Shown: piece by piece, positions 35,787 to 49,173 of the stretch | Layout: every line of letters starts with the position of its first letter | Numbering within the stretch: the stretch's first letter is position 1 | From: Wuchereria bancrofti | Taxonomy: Eukaryota; Nematoda; Chromadorea; Rhabditida; Onchocercidae | Assembly: GCA_005281725.1 (NCBI GenBank) | Contig: SSBO01000003.1 | Span: 8,850,479-8,914,478, forward strand | Reading direction: 5' to 3' | Length of the DNA stretch: 64,000 bases | The notes under the pieces: model-generated | What the model was told of the DNA's origin: nothing | What the model saw: only the letters and a program-made list of their open reading frames with translations | Databases searched by the model: none | Translations under genes and position numbers: made by a program

Positions 35787-38700
35787 ATGTGTTTAACTGA
35801 AACTGTTAATTTACTGAAGAGTGATACCGACGAAAATCGGAAACCGGAAACGCGTATTATCACTCTTAATTATGGTGAAGATCTCGATCAATCAGTATTT
35901 CGTTTCCAGAAAGGTTTAATATTTTATGTTTATGTTTTTTTTTCTTTTTCAGCATGTTTATGTTCTGAAAAAAAGAAACTGAAATAAACTGAAAAAAAAT
36001 TATGAATTTTATATTATTTTTAAATCATTTTTTTATTATTATTTTAAACAAAAAAATTTAGAAAAGGAATGAAATTTGAAAAAAAAAATATTGGAAATTT
36101 CAATTTATGCAAGCATAAAAATCGATTTGCTATGAAATGTCTAATTTGTAAATGAAATAGAAGGAATTGTTTTAATAGCAATTGATTTTTTAGTTTCAAA
36201 TTGTGTTTTCATAATTTCATATATTTTGATTTCACATATTTCTTTTTTTGTGTAATGTGTAATTTCAATAATAATTAAGTATATAATTTTAAAATAATTA
36301 TAGGCTGGTATGTACGTTTTGTTCGTGGTTCAAGTCTTTTGGGACGTGATGTCAATGTATTTACGTCAATTTCGGGTAAAATATCCTGGAAAGAAGGAGC
36401 TGATGAATTTGCAACATTTGCTGAAATTAAATGTGAACAATCTGGTGCTTTCTCATATCATTTTATTGTTGATAATGAAAGGTAATAATATTATTCAAAT
36501 TTAAATTTTATCCTCAAAATCAAACTTTTTGTAATTAATTAATTGAAGTACAAAAAAGAGAAATTTATTTAGAAATTTATGGCTAAAAGAAAGAAAACTT
36601 TTTAGTAAAATAGCTGGTAGTGGATACATTTTGGTAATGCCAATTTTATTCCTCAATAAACAACCATTACTTTTGAATGCGGTGACATGTGTCACACATA
36701 TTTCAAAACTTCTTGGTACATTTGATTTGTGGAAAAAACGATTACAAATAGCTGCAAAAGCAGAATATAATATGATTCATTTCACTCCTGTTCAACAACT
36801 TGGAATTTCAAATAGCAGGTATTTCATTTTAAAAATAGCAAATTTGCATGCTATAATTTTAAAGTATTACTAGTTTTTTATTTTATTTATTTATATTTTT
36901 TATACTTTATTTTATAATTTTAATTTTCCTTTTTTTTTGTTTTTCTTTTTTAATTTTATAATTTTAATTCTTTTTCTTTTTTTTTGTATTTTAATACATT
37001 TTTAATTTTTCATTCGATTTAGATTTAAATTTTTTGATAAATTGAAGTTTAAAATTAAATCGAAACTTTTAAAATTATAAAATTAATCATAGGCAAATTT
37101 TAAAGAATTCCACTTGTATGAAATATAAATCGTAGCTTTCTTTTTTTTCTTAATTCTTATTCTACAATTTCGTATAGTTTTTAAAAAGTTTTATATATGA
37201 AATTGTTTATTTAGTTATTGCATTGCCGATCCAATGCAACTGAATCCGAACTTCAATACAGCCGTAAGTTTGCTTAGAAAGAATTAAAGTATTTAAATTT
37301 AATCAATAATTAAATTTATTTTACGCTGTTCTAAAAGAATTTATCAATGTATATGAATGAATTTCATATAGAAAGAACTATTATCACACTTAATGCTTTT
37401 CTATAATGATATTTCAATTAATTTCATTATTTAAGCTTAAAATTTATTTTTTTAATTAATAAGCTTAAATTTCAAATAATTTATTTGAACAGGGGAAACA
37501 GTACACATATGATGATTTGGCAATATTAATAGAAAATCTCGAAAAAGATTATCATTTATTATCTATACAAGATGTTGTATGGAATCATGCAGCTCGTAAT
37601 GCTTTATGGCTTTTAGTAAGTTACATTGTTTATTATTATCATTTTAATACTAAATTAAAATTTATTTTAATACTAAATTAAAATTTATTTTAATACTAAA
37701 TTAAAATTTATTTTGCTACTAAATTAAAATTCATTTTGCTATTACTGTTAACAATATAAATACTACTTCATTAATTTAATTTATATTATTTATAAACTTT
37801 ATGCATTAGCAATTGTTTATTAATTATTCCAAGGTAAGTATTATTTAATTGATTAATTTCATTTGTATTATGTAAAGAAATGGAATATATCTATTGATTA
37901 AAATTTGTAATTTTTTTTTTTTAGGAACATCCACAATGCGCTTATAATTTAAAAAATAGTCCACATTTGCGACCAGCTTATATTCTTGATCGTCTCTTAT
38001 ATCATTTTGGTATCGATGTTATGAATGGAAAATATAAAAATCGAAATCTTAGCAAGGAAATTAATAGTGTTGAACATTTAAGAGTATGTTAGTATTACTG
38101 AATTACTTTAATAATTTGTAGAAATTTCAGTAAGTTAAATTAATAATATTCGATAAATTCCGATTCTAGAATGTAAATTTTCTTGTTTTGTTCCTTTTCA
38201 TGCTTTTTTTTTTTTTTTTTTTAAGACTATCATTGACATTTTGCGCAATGAAATTTTACCACAATTGAAAGTTCACGAATTCTTTCAAGTTGACATTGAG
38301 AAAATGGTGGCAGAATTTGAGAAATATGTAAAAGGTATTTAAAAATATTGAAAAATATTATTAATTGTTGAAATTAATCGATAGATTAAAGATAATGCTT
38401 AATCATTTTCTAGAAAACCAATTCATGAATTTATGCATTATTGGAAGACACATTTATATTACTTACAATAATTTATTTTTTAAGCAAAAATTTTCTTCCA
38501 AAATTTATTTCTTAAATTTTCAATAGATGAATTTTATTTTTTAATCACAATAATATTTAGAAGGAGTATCACCTGAAGTACGAGATGAAATGTTAGAATC
38601 AAAGCCAGGATTGAACTGGGATCGATTTGGCTTCATTGTTGACATGAATCATGCAAATATGATTTTTAATAGAGAAAGGTATCGAATTTTAATTTTAATC

Positions 38701-41700
38701 ATAAAGCTCTTTTAACATTTTCAAAATTTTCGGCTCTTTCAATACTTTAAACAATAGCCTAGCAATTAGTGTTAAAATGAATTTAAAATTTGGTTATGAA
38801 GTTCGAAAATTTATGTTAAATGAAAATTTTCAAATTTCAATTTTTGCATTTGAAGAAATGATGCTTGTGATGAGAAAGACAGACAATGGAAATGTTTGGA
38901 AGCATTTCGAGCACATCTTCAATTCCTGAATGAAAGAGCATTGAAAACAGGTGCAGAAATTTATAAAAATATATTGGAAGCTTGTGCTGGTCATATTTCT
39001 TATGAACGAATTGATCATTCCGGACCGAAACGACCTGAATTAACCGAGATTTTCGGACTTGTCACGCAGTAAGTATATATTATCCAGTAAGTATGTACAT
39101 AAGTATATATCATCCAGTAAGTAAGTACCATCAATTATTCAATCAAAATTTTTATAAATTTCAAAATTTTTCGTTCTTTCATCATTCTTTTATCAAATAT
39201 AAGATTAACTTGTTAATCATTGAAAAAAAGAATCTATTTATCAATTAGAATTAGATGGATTTTTTTTTGGTAGACTGGCACTGTCAACATGTCACATGTC
39301 ATCTAAATAATCATATTATCACATATAAAATAACCAATGATTTTAATAAATTGATTGTTCGTGTTGTAAATTGTAACAAAATAAAATAACTTTTAAAAAT
39401 GTTAAAAGTAATAAATAAAAATATGGTACTTCTAATTGGTTATTCCATTTTTGCATTTATACATTGTTTGATTTAAAACTTTATTATCGTAATTTTTTTT
39501 TTTTGAATCATTAATGGATGATTAAATTACAATAAGTAAATACTTAAGAAATTAATTGATATTATATCAACTATCTTTCTAACTTATTGGAATATTTTTG
39601 TTTTCTTTTTAGATATTTTGTACAACCATTTCCATCACTGTCTTCATGGAAAGATGAGGAGAAATTTGCTTATAGTAATGAAACAGCTGAGAAAATAATG
39701 GCATGTAATGGATGGGTTATGAATGATAATCCATTATCAAATTTCGCACATTATCCATCGCAGGTATAATGAATAAAAATATTTAATTCATTTTCTATCG
39801 CAGATTTAAGGAATAAAAATATTTAATTCATTATCTGTCGCAGGTTTAAAGAATAAAAATATTTAATTCATTATCTGTCGCAGGTATAACGAATAAAAAT
39901 ATTTAATTCATTATCTATCGTAGGTTTAAGGAATAAAATATTTAATTCATTATCTGTCGCAGGTATAACGAATAAAAATATTTAAATCATTATCTGTCGC
40001 AGGTTTAAAGAATAAAAATATTTAATTCATTATCTGTCGCAGGTTTAAAGAATAAAAATATTTAATTCATTTTCTATCGCAGATTTAAGGAATAAAAATA
40101 TTTAATTCATTATCTGTCGCAGGTTTAACGAATAAAAATATTTAATTCATTATCTGTCGCAGATTTAAAGAATGAAATATTTAATTCATTATCTATCGTA
40201 GGTTTAAGGAATAAAATATTTAATTCATTATCTATCGCAAATATAACGAGTAAAAATATTTAGTATAAGGAATAAAATATTTAATTCAAATTGATTTTGT
40301 AAAGTTTGCATATTTAGCCTAACATTTTATGGAATTTTTGGTAGTTTACATCATTTATCTTGTTGAAAAGTATCTAAGTCATCTCTTTGATAATAATCAT
40401 ACTTTTTTGAGAGTATATGATAACAATTTTTTCGTGATATGCTTAACTAATTCATTGTATGGCATTAAATAGTAACAATCTTAATAGTACTAATTGTGAT
40501 AATTACATTAGATAATGATAATCATGACACAAAATTGAAATCATCTTATTGATATTAAAATTTATATTTAAAATATTCCATTTGATAGTCTATTTTAATT
40601 TACTGAATATTACAAGTTAATAAAATCATTTGAAATTAGTAATTTTTAATTTCATGTAGAAGAATATTATTTTGTCATTTTCATTTTTATTATTTATTAA
40701 TTTTAAAATATAATAATTTTTTATTTTAGGTTTACCTAATGAGACATTTGGTATGTTGGGGTGATTGTATTAAGTTGAATTATGGTGAAAAGCCGGAAGA
40801 TTGCCCGTATTTATGGGATCTGATGAAGAAATACACGTAAATTTTCTATTTAAAATATTTTTGCTCGAATTTCCTTTTATTTTATTTTACTATTTTACTT
40901 TTACTTTTACTATTCAGACAACAAACCATAAAGGAATCTTTCATTTTTTATTGTTTGTTTGTTTTTTTTTTTCGCTAATGAAAATCACTATTATATGTTA
41001 TCCTAAAATTTCATATCATTATCATATATGAGTGTCTAATATATTTTTCATAATCAAAAATTGAAATATGAAAAAAACAAATTTTAGTCTTATTAATTTT
41101 TAAAATTAGTTTTTTATTTTTGAAAAATTCCAGAAACAAAATTGAAATTTAAATTTTAGGGAAAAAAATTAGGATTAATAGGAGATAAAATATGACAATT
41201 TTTTTTTTGAAAATAGGAACAATGTTTACGCGTTTAGTTGGTTACAGTAGGTAATTACAAGTAATGAATTATTTTATTTATATTTTTTTTTCTCATTTTA
41301 GTCAACGCTGCGCAAAAATATTTCATGGTTTACGTATTGATAATTGTCATAGTACACCAATACATGTTGCTGAGGTATATTATTTTACATTTTTTTCAAT
41401 TATAAAATTTTATTTATAAAATTATTATTAATTTAAAATTTAATATATTATAACAAATTTTTTTAGTATTTATTAAAAGCTGCCCGTGAAATACGACCAG
41501 ATATCTATGTTATAGCAGAACTTTTCACACAAAGTGAAAGTTTGGATAATATTTTTGTAAATCGACTTGGAATAACTTCTTTAGTACGAGGTAATTATTG
41601 ATAATTTAGCCATTTTTTGTTAAATTATTTTTAAAATTTTATGCTTAATTAATTATTCTTTTTAGAAGCTCAAAATGCTCCAATAAGTTTTGAACAAGGT

Positions 41701-44700
41701 CGTTTAATTTATCGATTTGGCGGTGATGTATTAGGTGGATTTATTCAAAAACCAATTCAAGATGCAACATCCTGCATAGCACCAGCTTTATTCTTTGATC
41801 AAACACATGATAATCCTTCAGCTATTGAAGTATTCTCTTTCTTTTTTATTACTAATGCTAATTAATTGCTTAATTAATTAATTAACTAATTAGTTTAGAT
41901 GATATTAATCAGTGACCTCTTATTGATATTAAGGAATAATTTGTATTATTACAATGTTAGAAGTAAATTAATTTATAATTATATTACAAATGCAATGGTT
42001 AATTTTGATGTTTTATCTGATTATATGTACTCAATTCTCTTAAATAAAATGGATGATTTGATATTTTTCATGTTTATTTATTTAGCTAAAATATGATAAT
42101 TAATTTAAGAATTATTTTTGAAGAATATCACAATTAATCAATGATTATTTTGTTTATATTTTATGTAAATAACTTTCAGAAACGTTCTGTTTATGATTGT
42201 ATACCAACATCAGCAATGCTAGCAATGGCAAATTGTGGTATTGGTAGTGTTCGAGGATATGATGAACTTGTCCCTTATAAGGTAAATAAATGAAATGATA
42301 TCATTGATAATTGATGAAATTATGATATTTTGAATTAATTTTGTCGAATTTAAATTAAGTTAGATTAAGTTTATTTTTAGAATTAGTCTTTTTTTTTGTT
42401 TTTTTTTAAATTTTAGAAAAGGATTGGAACTTAAATTTTAGAAAAAAAAAATTGTCTATAATTTTGAATAGATTATTTAAAAAGAAATTTAGTGATGACA
42501 TAGCAATGTTTATAAATGGAAAATATTTTGCCCCTTTATTCTTCCTTTATAATATTTTTGAAATTGATATGATATGATATCATATCATATATTATAGATG
42601 AAGGCAATAATATTCCATAATATATGAACTTATTTCATTCCTCTGTTCAATTTTTAAATTTTAGATAGATGTTGTTAGTGAAACACGTAAGTATATGACG
42701 TGGGATGAAGTAAAACAATCGTCTACTATTATTCCAGCACGTGCCGCACTAAATAGATTGCATGTTTGGCTTGCAGAACATAATTATACTCAAGTATTGA
42801 TTTATTATTTAATAATTTGTTGCATTTTGAAATTGTTTTGAAATTTAAACATTTTTTTTTCTTCATAATGCTTAACGATGAAACGATTGTTTGATTGATT
42901 GATTGATTGATTAATTGAAAATTTGAAATTTCATTAATTGAAATTTTTGTTTTATTCAATTTTAGATTTATGTTGATCAACGAACATCGGATATTGTAGC
43001 TGTAACACGACATAATCCGGTAACTCACGAAAAAGTTATTATGCTTGCATATACCGCTTTCAATAAGAATGCCATTTGTTATGATTGTCCAACAGTTGAA
43101 GATTTGACATTTACTGGTAACCGGTTTTAACTACTGTTATTTAATTTTTCCGGAGTTATCATTTTTCAAAACTATTATATTTTTTTATCAATGAATGAGT
43201 TAAATTAAATGATTTACTAACAGCTAGTAGCATTGAAAAAGTTTTTTCCGGAAATCTAATGTATGGTAACATACCGGAAAATGTACTGCATTGAATGGTT
43301 CCATTATGTTTTTATATTTTACCTTTCATAATTAGTTCAAAATGCTGTCAAATAAAAGTGATAAATTTTAGGTGTGTTAGATGAAATTTTACTAGAAATC
43401 GAATTTTGCTACACAGATAAAGGACGACAAGGTATATTTATGAAATAAACTATTGAATTAATTTAAATTTGAAAATTTTAATAAAGCAAAGCAAAAAAGA
43501 AAAAAGCTATAGAAAGTGAAATAAACTATTGAATTAATTTAAAATTGAAAATTAACAAAGCAAAAAAGAAAAAAAGCTATAGATTTAGTATATTTTAGAA
43601 AGTGAAGACAAAATTATAGAAAGTGAAGACAAAATTGTTGGTTTAAATGGTGCTAAAGTGGAGGTTCGAGAGCATTTGAAAGGAAATGATTCGAAATTGG
43701 CAATCATCAAACAATATGAAACAAATGGCAAACTTCATCTGAAGCATTTTCCTTCCGGATCAGTTATTGTTATAAAGTTAGTTAAGTTATCGTTAATTAG
43801 CTTCAGGTAATGAGGAATAGATTAGATGAAAAATAAGAGTCAGACGAAATCATTTTATTATTTGCTTATATTGAGCTGAAATAAATAAGTTAATTGAAGT
43901 AAAGAAAAAAAGAAAATTTTATTGGCAGATTAGAATTTATATGAAATTTTAGCGAAAGACTAAAATCATTTGCTTAATAAATTTGACTTAACAGATGAAA
44001 AGTTTAAGTGTTATCAATAATTACAAGATTTAAACATATTATTTATATAAGATGAAATGTGTGTTATATTTTTTAAATTTAAAATCAAAATTTACTAGGG
44101 TATCACCAATTAAGAAAGCTACCGAAGCAATTAAATTGATTCGTGATTATTTATCTGGAAAGAATGATTTCATAAAAACATGTAAGTGCATTTATCATCA
44201 TTAATAATATATCAAAAATTTCTATCAATAAAATATTTAAATTAAAATTTTCTTACCCAAAAGTTTACATAACTCTTCACAAAATGTTACTCTAGTGGTG
44301 AATAAGTTGATATTAGTATGAATTCAATATGAAATTTACTATTTAGCTTTATTTTTTTAGTTTTTGTAAATGCATTAAAACAATCAACTCTACAAACTTT
44401 CAATATACTTTTATTCCGATGTGCTGCCGAAGATGAAAATGATTTCGGATCAAGTTCTTATAATATACCTCATTGGAAAAGATTAGATTATTGTGGTTTA
44501 CAAGGTTAATTTTATTATTATATATAAAATTTTTCTTGATAAAAAAAAAAGTAGAAATACTTGAAACTCATATTAATACAAAATTATAATTATTAGGAAA
44601 GCGATATGTTATGATGATATGATAATGAACTTGTAAAAGTTTTCCTACAATAAATTGAGTATTTTTTGAAGAAATTATTAAGAATTGACTAACAAATGCA

Positions 44701-47700
44701 AGTAACTAATTACTAACATGAAAATAATATCAAAAATTATCAATTTCAAAATTTATCAACAATATTATTTGTGCCATCAATTGAATAATATTCCCTTATT
44801 GAATAATGTTTAGATTTTTCCTTTTTTATTCATTGAAAATAACATTGTCATTAAAAAAGGATTTATAAATAATAGGAAATAATAATAAGTAGTTAATATC
44901 AATTTAATTATAAATGGAAATGTTGGGAAAAGAAAAAAACGTATGTTCATTTCAGGATTATTACCGTATTTGAATGATATTCGGTTTCGTAATGATCTCG
45001 GACATCCGATATGTCAAAATTTACGTGATGGTTTATGGCTTTGTGATTATATTTATCATAGACTCAGTAAACATAATCCAATGTTAACAGAAATTGCTCG
45101 TATTATTCGAATTTTATTTTTACCACTTCATGAAATACCATATGATTTAAGACCTTGCTATTTTGAAGCATTATTTTCGCTAATTTATGAAACAACATTG
45201 GAACAATTGATGAAAAAATTAAGTCGGTTAGTCTTTCTTTCTTTCTTTTTTTTTTTTTTTCTTCCATCAGTAATCACTTTTATCTAAATCTATATCAGAT
45301 ATCATTCATATTTTACGATGAATTGAGTAAAAGTTTTTTTTTTTTACAAATTGTTTATTTACCGATCTTCCTAAGAATATTGTTTATCTTTTAATTTTAC
45401 TACAAACTATGTTTGATTATCGAACAAATCTGTTATGATTCAATTCTCATTTATTAATTAGCAACTTTTAGGATTTTGTTTAATTAATTTAATTAACAAT
45501 TTTGTCTAATAATTATAGACCATTTGTAACAGCATCAATATATGTTCAATCATTAGCGCTATCCTCTGTAGCTTTTCTTGGAGCAGTTAAAAATTCAAAG
45601 TTAGCACTTTTACCGGATGGATATAAGATAGAAGATGATTTACCTTCATCTCTTTCCGCTGGTTTACCGCATTTTTCAACTGGATTTTGGAGGAATTGGG
45701 GTCGAGATACTTTCATTGCATTACCTGGTTGTTGCCTTGTTACCGGCCGATTTCAGGATGCACGGTAAAATTTCATCATATATATTATTATTCTTGTTCT
45801 CTTAGGATTTAATTTTTCATTTGATTAATTAGTATAAAATATAATATTTAGCTATTGTTGAAGTTTTAAATGAATTAATTCAATTTAAAAGATTAAAACT
45901 AATAATGTATCAATTTATATTTATTCGCTATTATGATAAGAAAGTTGTGATAAGAATTATATGATAAGAATAATTTTATTCATCTTGATAGTACTCATAC
46001 AGATGAGTGATAATAGAGCTAAACAGGATTAATTGGATTTAGTGAAGATTTATTAAGTATTCAATTTAAAGGTATTAATTTAGGATAAATGAAAATTGCA
46101 TAAACAGAAAAATTTAGCTGAAGATAATCTGAGATTAAAATTAGTAAAAAATTGTTAAAAGAGAAACATGAACCAATGATACTGATATATTATCATGGAA
46201 AGAACAAAAAAAAAAAAGAAATATATTGTAGAAATTTAATCTTATCATATGGTGGTGCAATAAGACATGGAATAATACCAAATCTTTTGGATGGTGGATA
46301 CGGTGCACGTTATAATGCTCGTGATGCTGTTTGGTTCTGGTTGTATGCTATTGTGAAATATATTGAAATGGTTCCACAAGGTTTTGAAATTCTCAAAAGT
46401 AAAGTACTTCGTATATTCATCCATGATGATACCATTTATGGGCATGATTTAACTGTAAGTAAATTCATTTATTGACTAATTATTATAATGTAATTTGACT
46501 AATTAATACAATGTAATTTGATTACTTAATATAATGTAATTTGATTAATTATTATAATGTTATTTGACTTTTAATATAATGCTATTTGACTAAGTAATAT
46601 AATGTAATTTGACTAATTGATACAATGTAATTTGATTAATTAATATAATGTAATTTGATTAGCTATTATAATGTTACTTGACTTTTAATATAATGCTATT
46701 TGACTAAGTAATATAATGTTATTTGATTAATTAATACAATGTAATTTGATTAATTAATATAATATAATTTGATTATTATAATGTTACTTGACTTTTAATA
46801 TAATGCTATTTGGTTAAGTAATATAATGTAATTTGACTAATATGATGTAGTTTAATTAATTAATATAATGTAATTTGATTAATTATTATAATGCAATTTG
46901 ACTAATTAATATAGTGCAATTTGGCTAATTAATATGATATAATTTTTATGCTTCAAATTATTGCATACTTTCAATGTAACAATTCGAGTAATTTCATTTT
47001 CGAATTTTTTAAAAAGAAATTCTTTTTTTTTTCTTTGATTATCTTATTTCTATATCTTTATTCATTAATTTTTTGCTTTCTTCATTAATCAGAAATATTA
47101 AAAATCAATTTTAGGAGCAATATCTCGCTGATACGATGCAAGAAGCACTTATGAGACATTTTAATGGAATAGAATTTGTAGAGCGTAATGCTGGCCCTAG
47201 AATTGATGAACATATGCAGGAACAAGGTATATTTCAAGAAATTTCAAATTTCGCAAAATTTATTTCCGAAAAAGAAGTAATAAAATGAAGAACAATAAAG
47301 GCCTATTTTTTGGTAAACTTGAATAATAATAATAATATGATAGTAATAATAATAATAATAATAGTAATAATAATAATAATGATGATAATAATAATAATGG
47401 TAATAATAATATAATAATAATAATAAATAATAGTAATAATAATAACAACAATAATAATAACAATAATAAAGGCCTAAATTTGACAAGAAAAATTCATTGT
47501 GCGATGACATTTCAGGTTTTCATGTAAATGCATATGTTGACCACAGTACGGGTTTTATATCTGGCGGTAATATCTATAATTGCGGTACATGGATGGATAA
47601 AATGGGAAGTTCTGAGAAAGCTGGTAATAAAGGTTGGCCAGCAACACCCAGAGATGGTGCTGCTGTTGAATTGCAGGGCCTTTGTTTTGCAGTTATTCAA

Positions 47701-49173
47701 AAACTAGATGAATTGTATCACAAAAAACTCTATCCATACGAAGGCGTCTTTACTGGTTCCTATTAAAATTACAATTTCATTTTTTATAATTTCATTTTTT
47801 TTATGACATTTAATATTTCCATGAAATATTTGAAAATTAATACTTGTGAAATGTTTGAGATAATAACTGAATCAATGCTTAATATGATAAATTTATAGAA
47901 AATGAAATGTGGACATGGCAAAAATGGGCGAATATTATGAAAAATAATTTCGAACGTTTTTTTTATATAGCTGAGAATGACTTATCACAGTATGTAAATA
48001 GACGTGGCATAATTAAAGATACATATGGTTCAACGCAAGGTTATACTGACTATCAATTAAGACCAAATTTCTCGATTGCATTAGCTGTGGTAAGCTTATT
48101 TACAGGAAAATTCAACATATTTTTGTCATAGCTTTCAAAACTTTTAGATTAAAATTTGAAGAGTAAAATTTAATGAGTTAATAAGTTTAGGATGTAATGA
48201 AAAATTATTTCATAAAACACTTGCATTTTAGGCTCCAAAACTGATAGCTCCAGAAAAAGCTTGGCAAGCATTGCAAATTGCAGAGGAAGAATTACTCGGG
48301 CCATTGGGTATCAAAACTCTTGATCCAAGGTGATATCATAAATTCAATAATATCTGGCAGAGATTGAGGCTTTGATTAATGCCAAGTAGTAATCTATCTC
48401 CAATTCATAATACTAAGTAAGCAATAACTGATAAAGCTAATCTAACACAGCATATACTATATTGGAAAAATTTTTAAATTCAAAAAAAAAAAAAGTAAAT
48501 TTCATTGAATTATTTTACAGTGATTATAATTATTGTCCATTTTACAATCAAGACGACGATGGTACGGAAAAGAAAACAGCTCAAGGTTGGAGTTATCACC
48601 AAGGCCCGGTATGTCTCTGTTTTCTGACTTTTAAGTATTTAAAATTTGGAAAAAAAAAATTTATTTAAAAAAAATTTTTTATACTAAAGCATAAAATTCA
48701 ATTTAGATCTTTTTTATAATTCTTTTTAAAAAAGATTCAAATATTTTTGAACAAAATTTTAAGTTTAGAATGTGATGAAAAATTACTTCATAAAACTCTT
48801 ATCATTTTAGGCTCCAAAATTGATAGCTCCAGAAAAAGCTTGGCAAACACTGATTCTTTTTTTTTTTTTTGAAATTAACAATTTTTAGGAATGGTTATGG
48901 GTAGGAATGTTCTTTTATCGAGCAAAATTAGCCATAGCAAAAATAATCAGTGAAGAAAAGAATAACGCAGAATTTTATGAGAAAGCAAAACGATTCGTAC
49001 GATCACGAATGGGTACTTATTGGGAACATTTGAAGCATTCAACTTGGGCATCATTACCTGAATTAACTAATGCAAATGGTTCTCCATGTTATCATTCATG
49101 TGGTGCACAAGCATGGAGTATTGGTTGTATGCTTGAAATGGTTGATGAATTATATGAATTACATAAATTTTGA
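35787..49173 (+). CDS. agl-1: Glycogen debranching enzyme (AGL), complete
   Basis: Bifunctional 4-alpha-glucanotransferase and amylo-1,6-glucosidase of cytosolic glycogen breakdown. Thirty exons join in phase to 1502 aa (human 1532): 35787-35913, 36304-36481, 36606-36818, 37215-37263, 37493-37615, 37925-38083, 38226-38334, 38561-38678, 38856-39068, 39613-39763, 40730-40836, 41302-41374, 41467-41590, 41666-41829, 42180-42281, 42665-42793, 42966-43116, 43372-43431, 43599-43776, 44099-44181, 44361-44504, 44956-45226, 45519-45764, 46232-46454, 47115-47226, 47516-47755, 47899-48089, 48232-48329, 48521-48608 and 48889-49173. Transferase site: D529 in [12 protein letters not shown]558 in [10 protein letters not shown]630 in THDNP. 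Glucosidase site: D1230 in [10 protein letters not shown] and E1466 in LPELTN. All are conserved. The donor after 47755 (GTTCCT) is weak but required by phase and alignment. Introns carry several tandem arrays and a relic exon copy. Confidence 0.97.
37647..37735. repeat. Intronic 23-bp tandem repeat, about 4 copies
   Basis: Repeats of TACTAAATTAAAATTTATTT in intron 5 of the debranching-enzyme gene. Confidence 0.8.
39764..40290. repeat. 40-bp tandem array starting at an exon/intron border
   Basis: About 13 copies of a 40-base unit fill the first half of intron 10 of the debranching-enzyme gene. Copies end in TTCATTATCTGTCGCAG and begin with GTATAACGAATAAAAATATT or GTTTAA variants. The exon ends CATTATCCATCGCAG before its GTATAA donor, so the unit consists of the last ~15 exon bases plus the first ~25 intron bases. 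Many copies keep CAG|GT, so an acceptor-like and a donor-like sequence are abutted. The last copies are degenerate. Confidence 0.95.
42567..42590. repeat. 24-bp perfect palindrome
   Basis: ATATGATATGAT and its exact reverse complement are directly abutted in intron 15 of the debranching-enzyme gene. They are made of GATAT repeats. Confidence 0.85.
46478..46945. repeat. Intronic tandem array, about 23-bp unit, roughly 20 copies
   Basis: Diverged copies of ATAATGTAATTTGACTAATT occupy most of intron 24 of the debranching-enzyme gene. Some copies are shortened to ATAATGTTACTTGACTTTTA, giving a higher-order pattern. Confidence 0.88.
47321..47470. repeat. (AAT)n microsatellite in intron 25
   Basis: Impure AAT/TAA repeat in the debranching-enzyme gene. 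The GGCCTA motif occurs at both sides of it (near 47300 and 47471). Long Leu or Tyr frames on the minus strand are artefacts. Confidence 0.9.
48761..48852 (+). pseudogene. Relic duplicate of debranching-enzyme exon 28
   Basis: This intron-29 segment copies 48183-48273: about 50 bases of intron 27 with the TTTTAG acceptor, plus the first 42 bases of exon 28 ([12 protein letters not shown]). The exonic part differs at 3 of 42 positions. The copy runs into poly-T and has no usable donor, so it cannot be a complete exon. Its acceptor is intact and competes in principle with that of the true last exon. Confidence 0.9.

Noticed and set aside
39764..40290. CRISPR-like array (regular repeats)
   Set aside because: Repeats are directly tandem without unique spacers, and the context is a eukaryotic intron.
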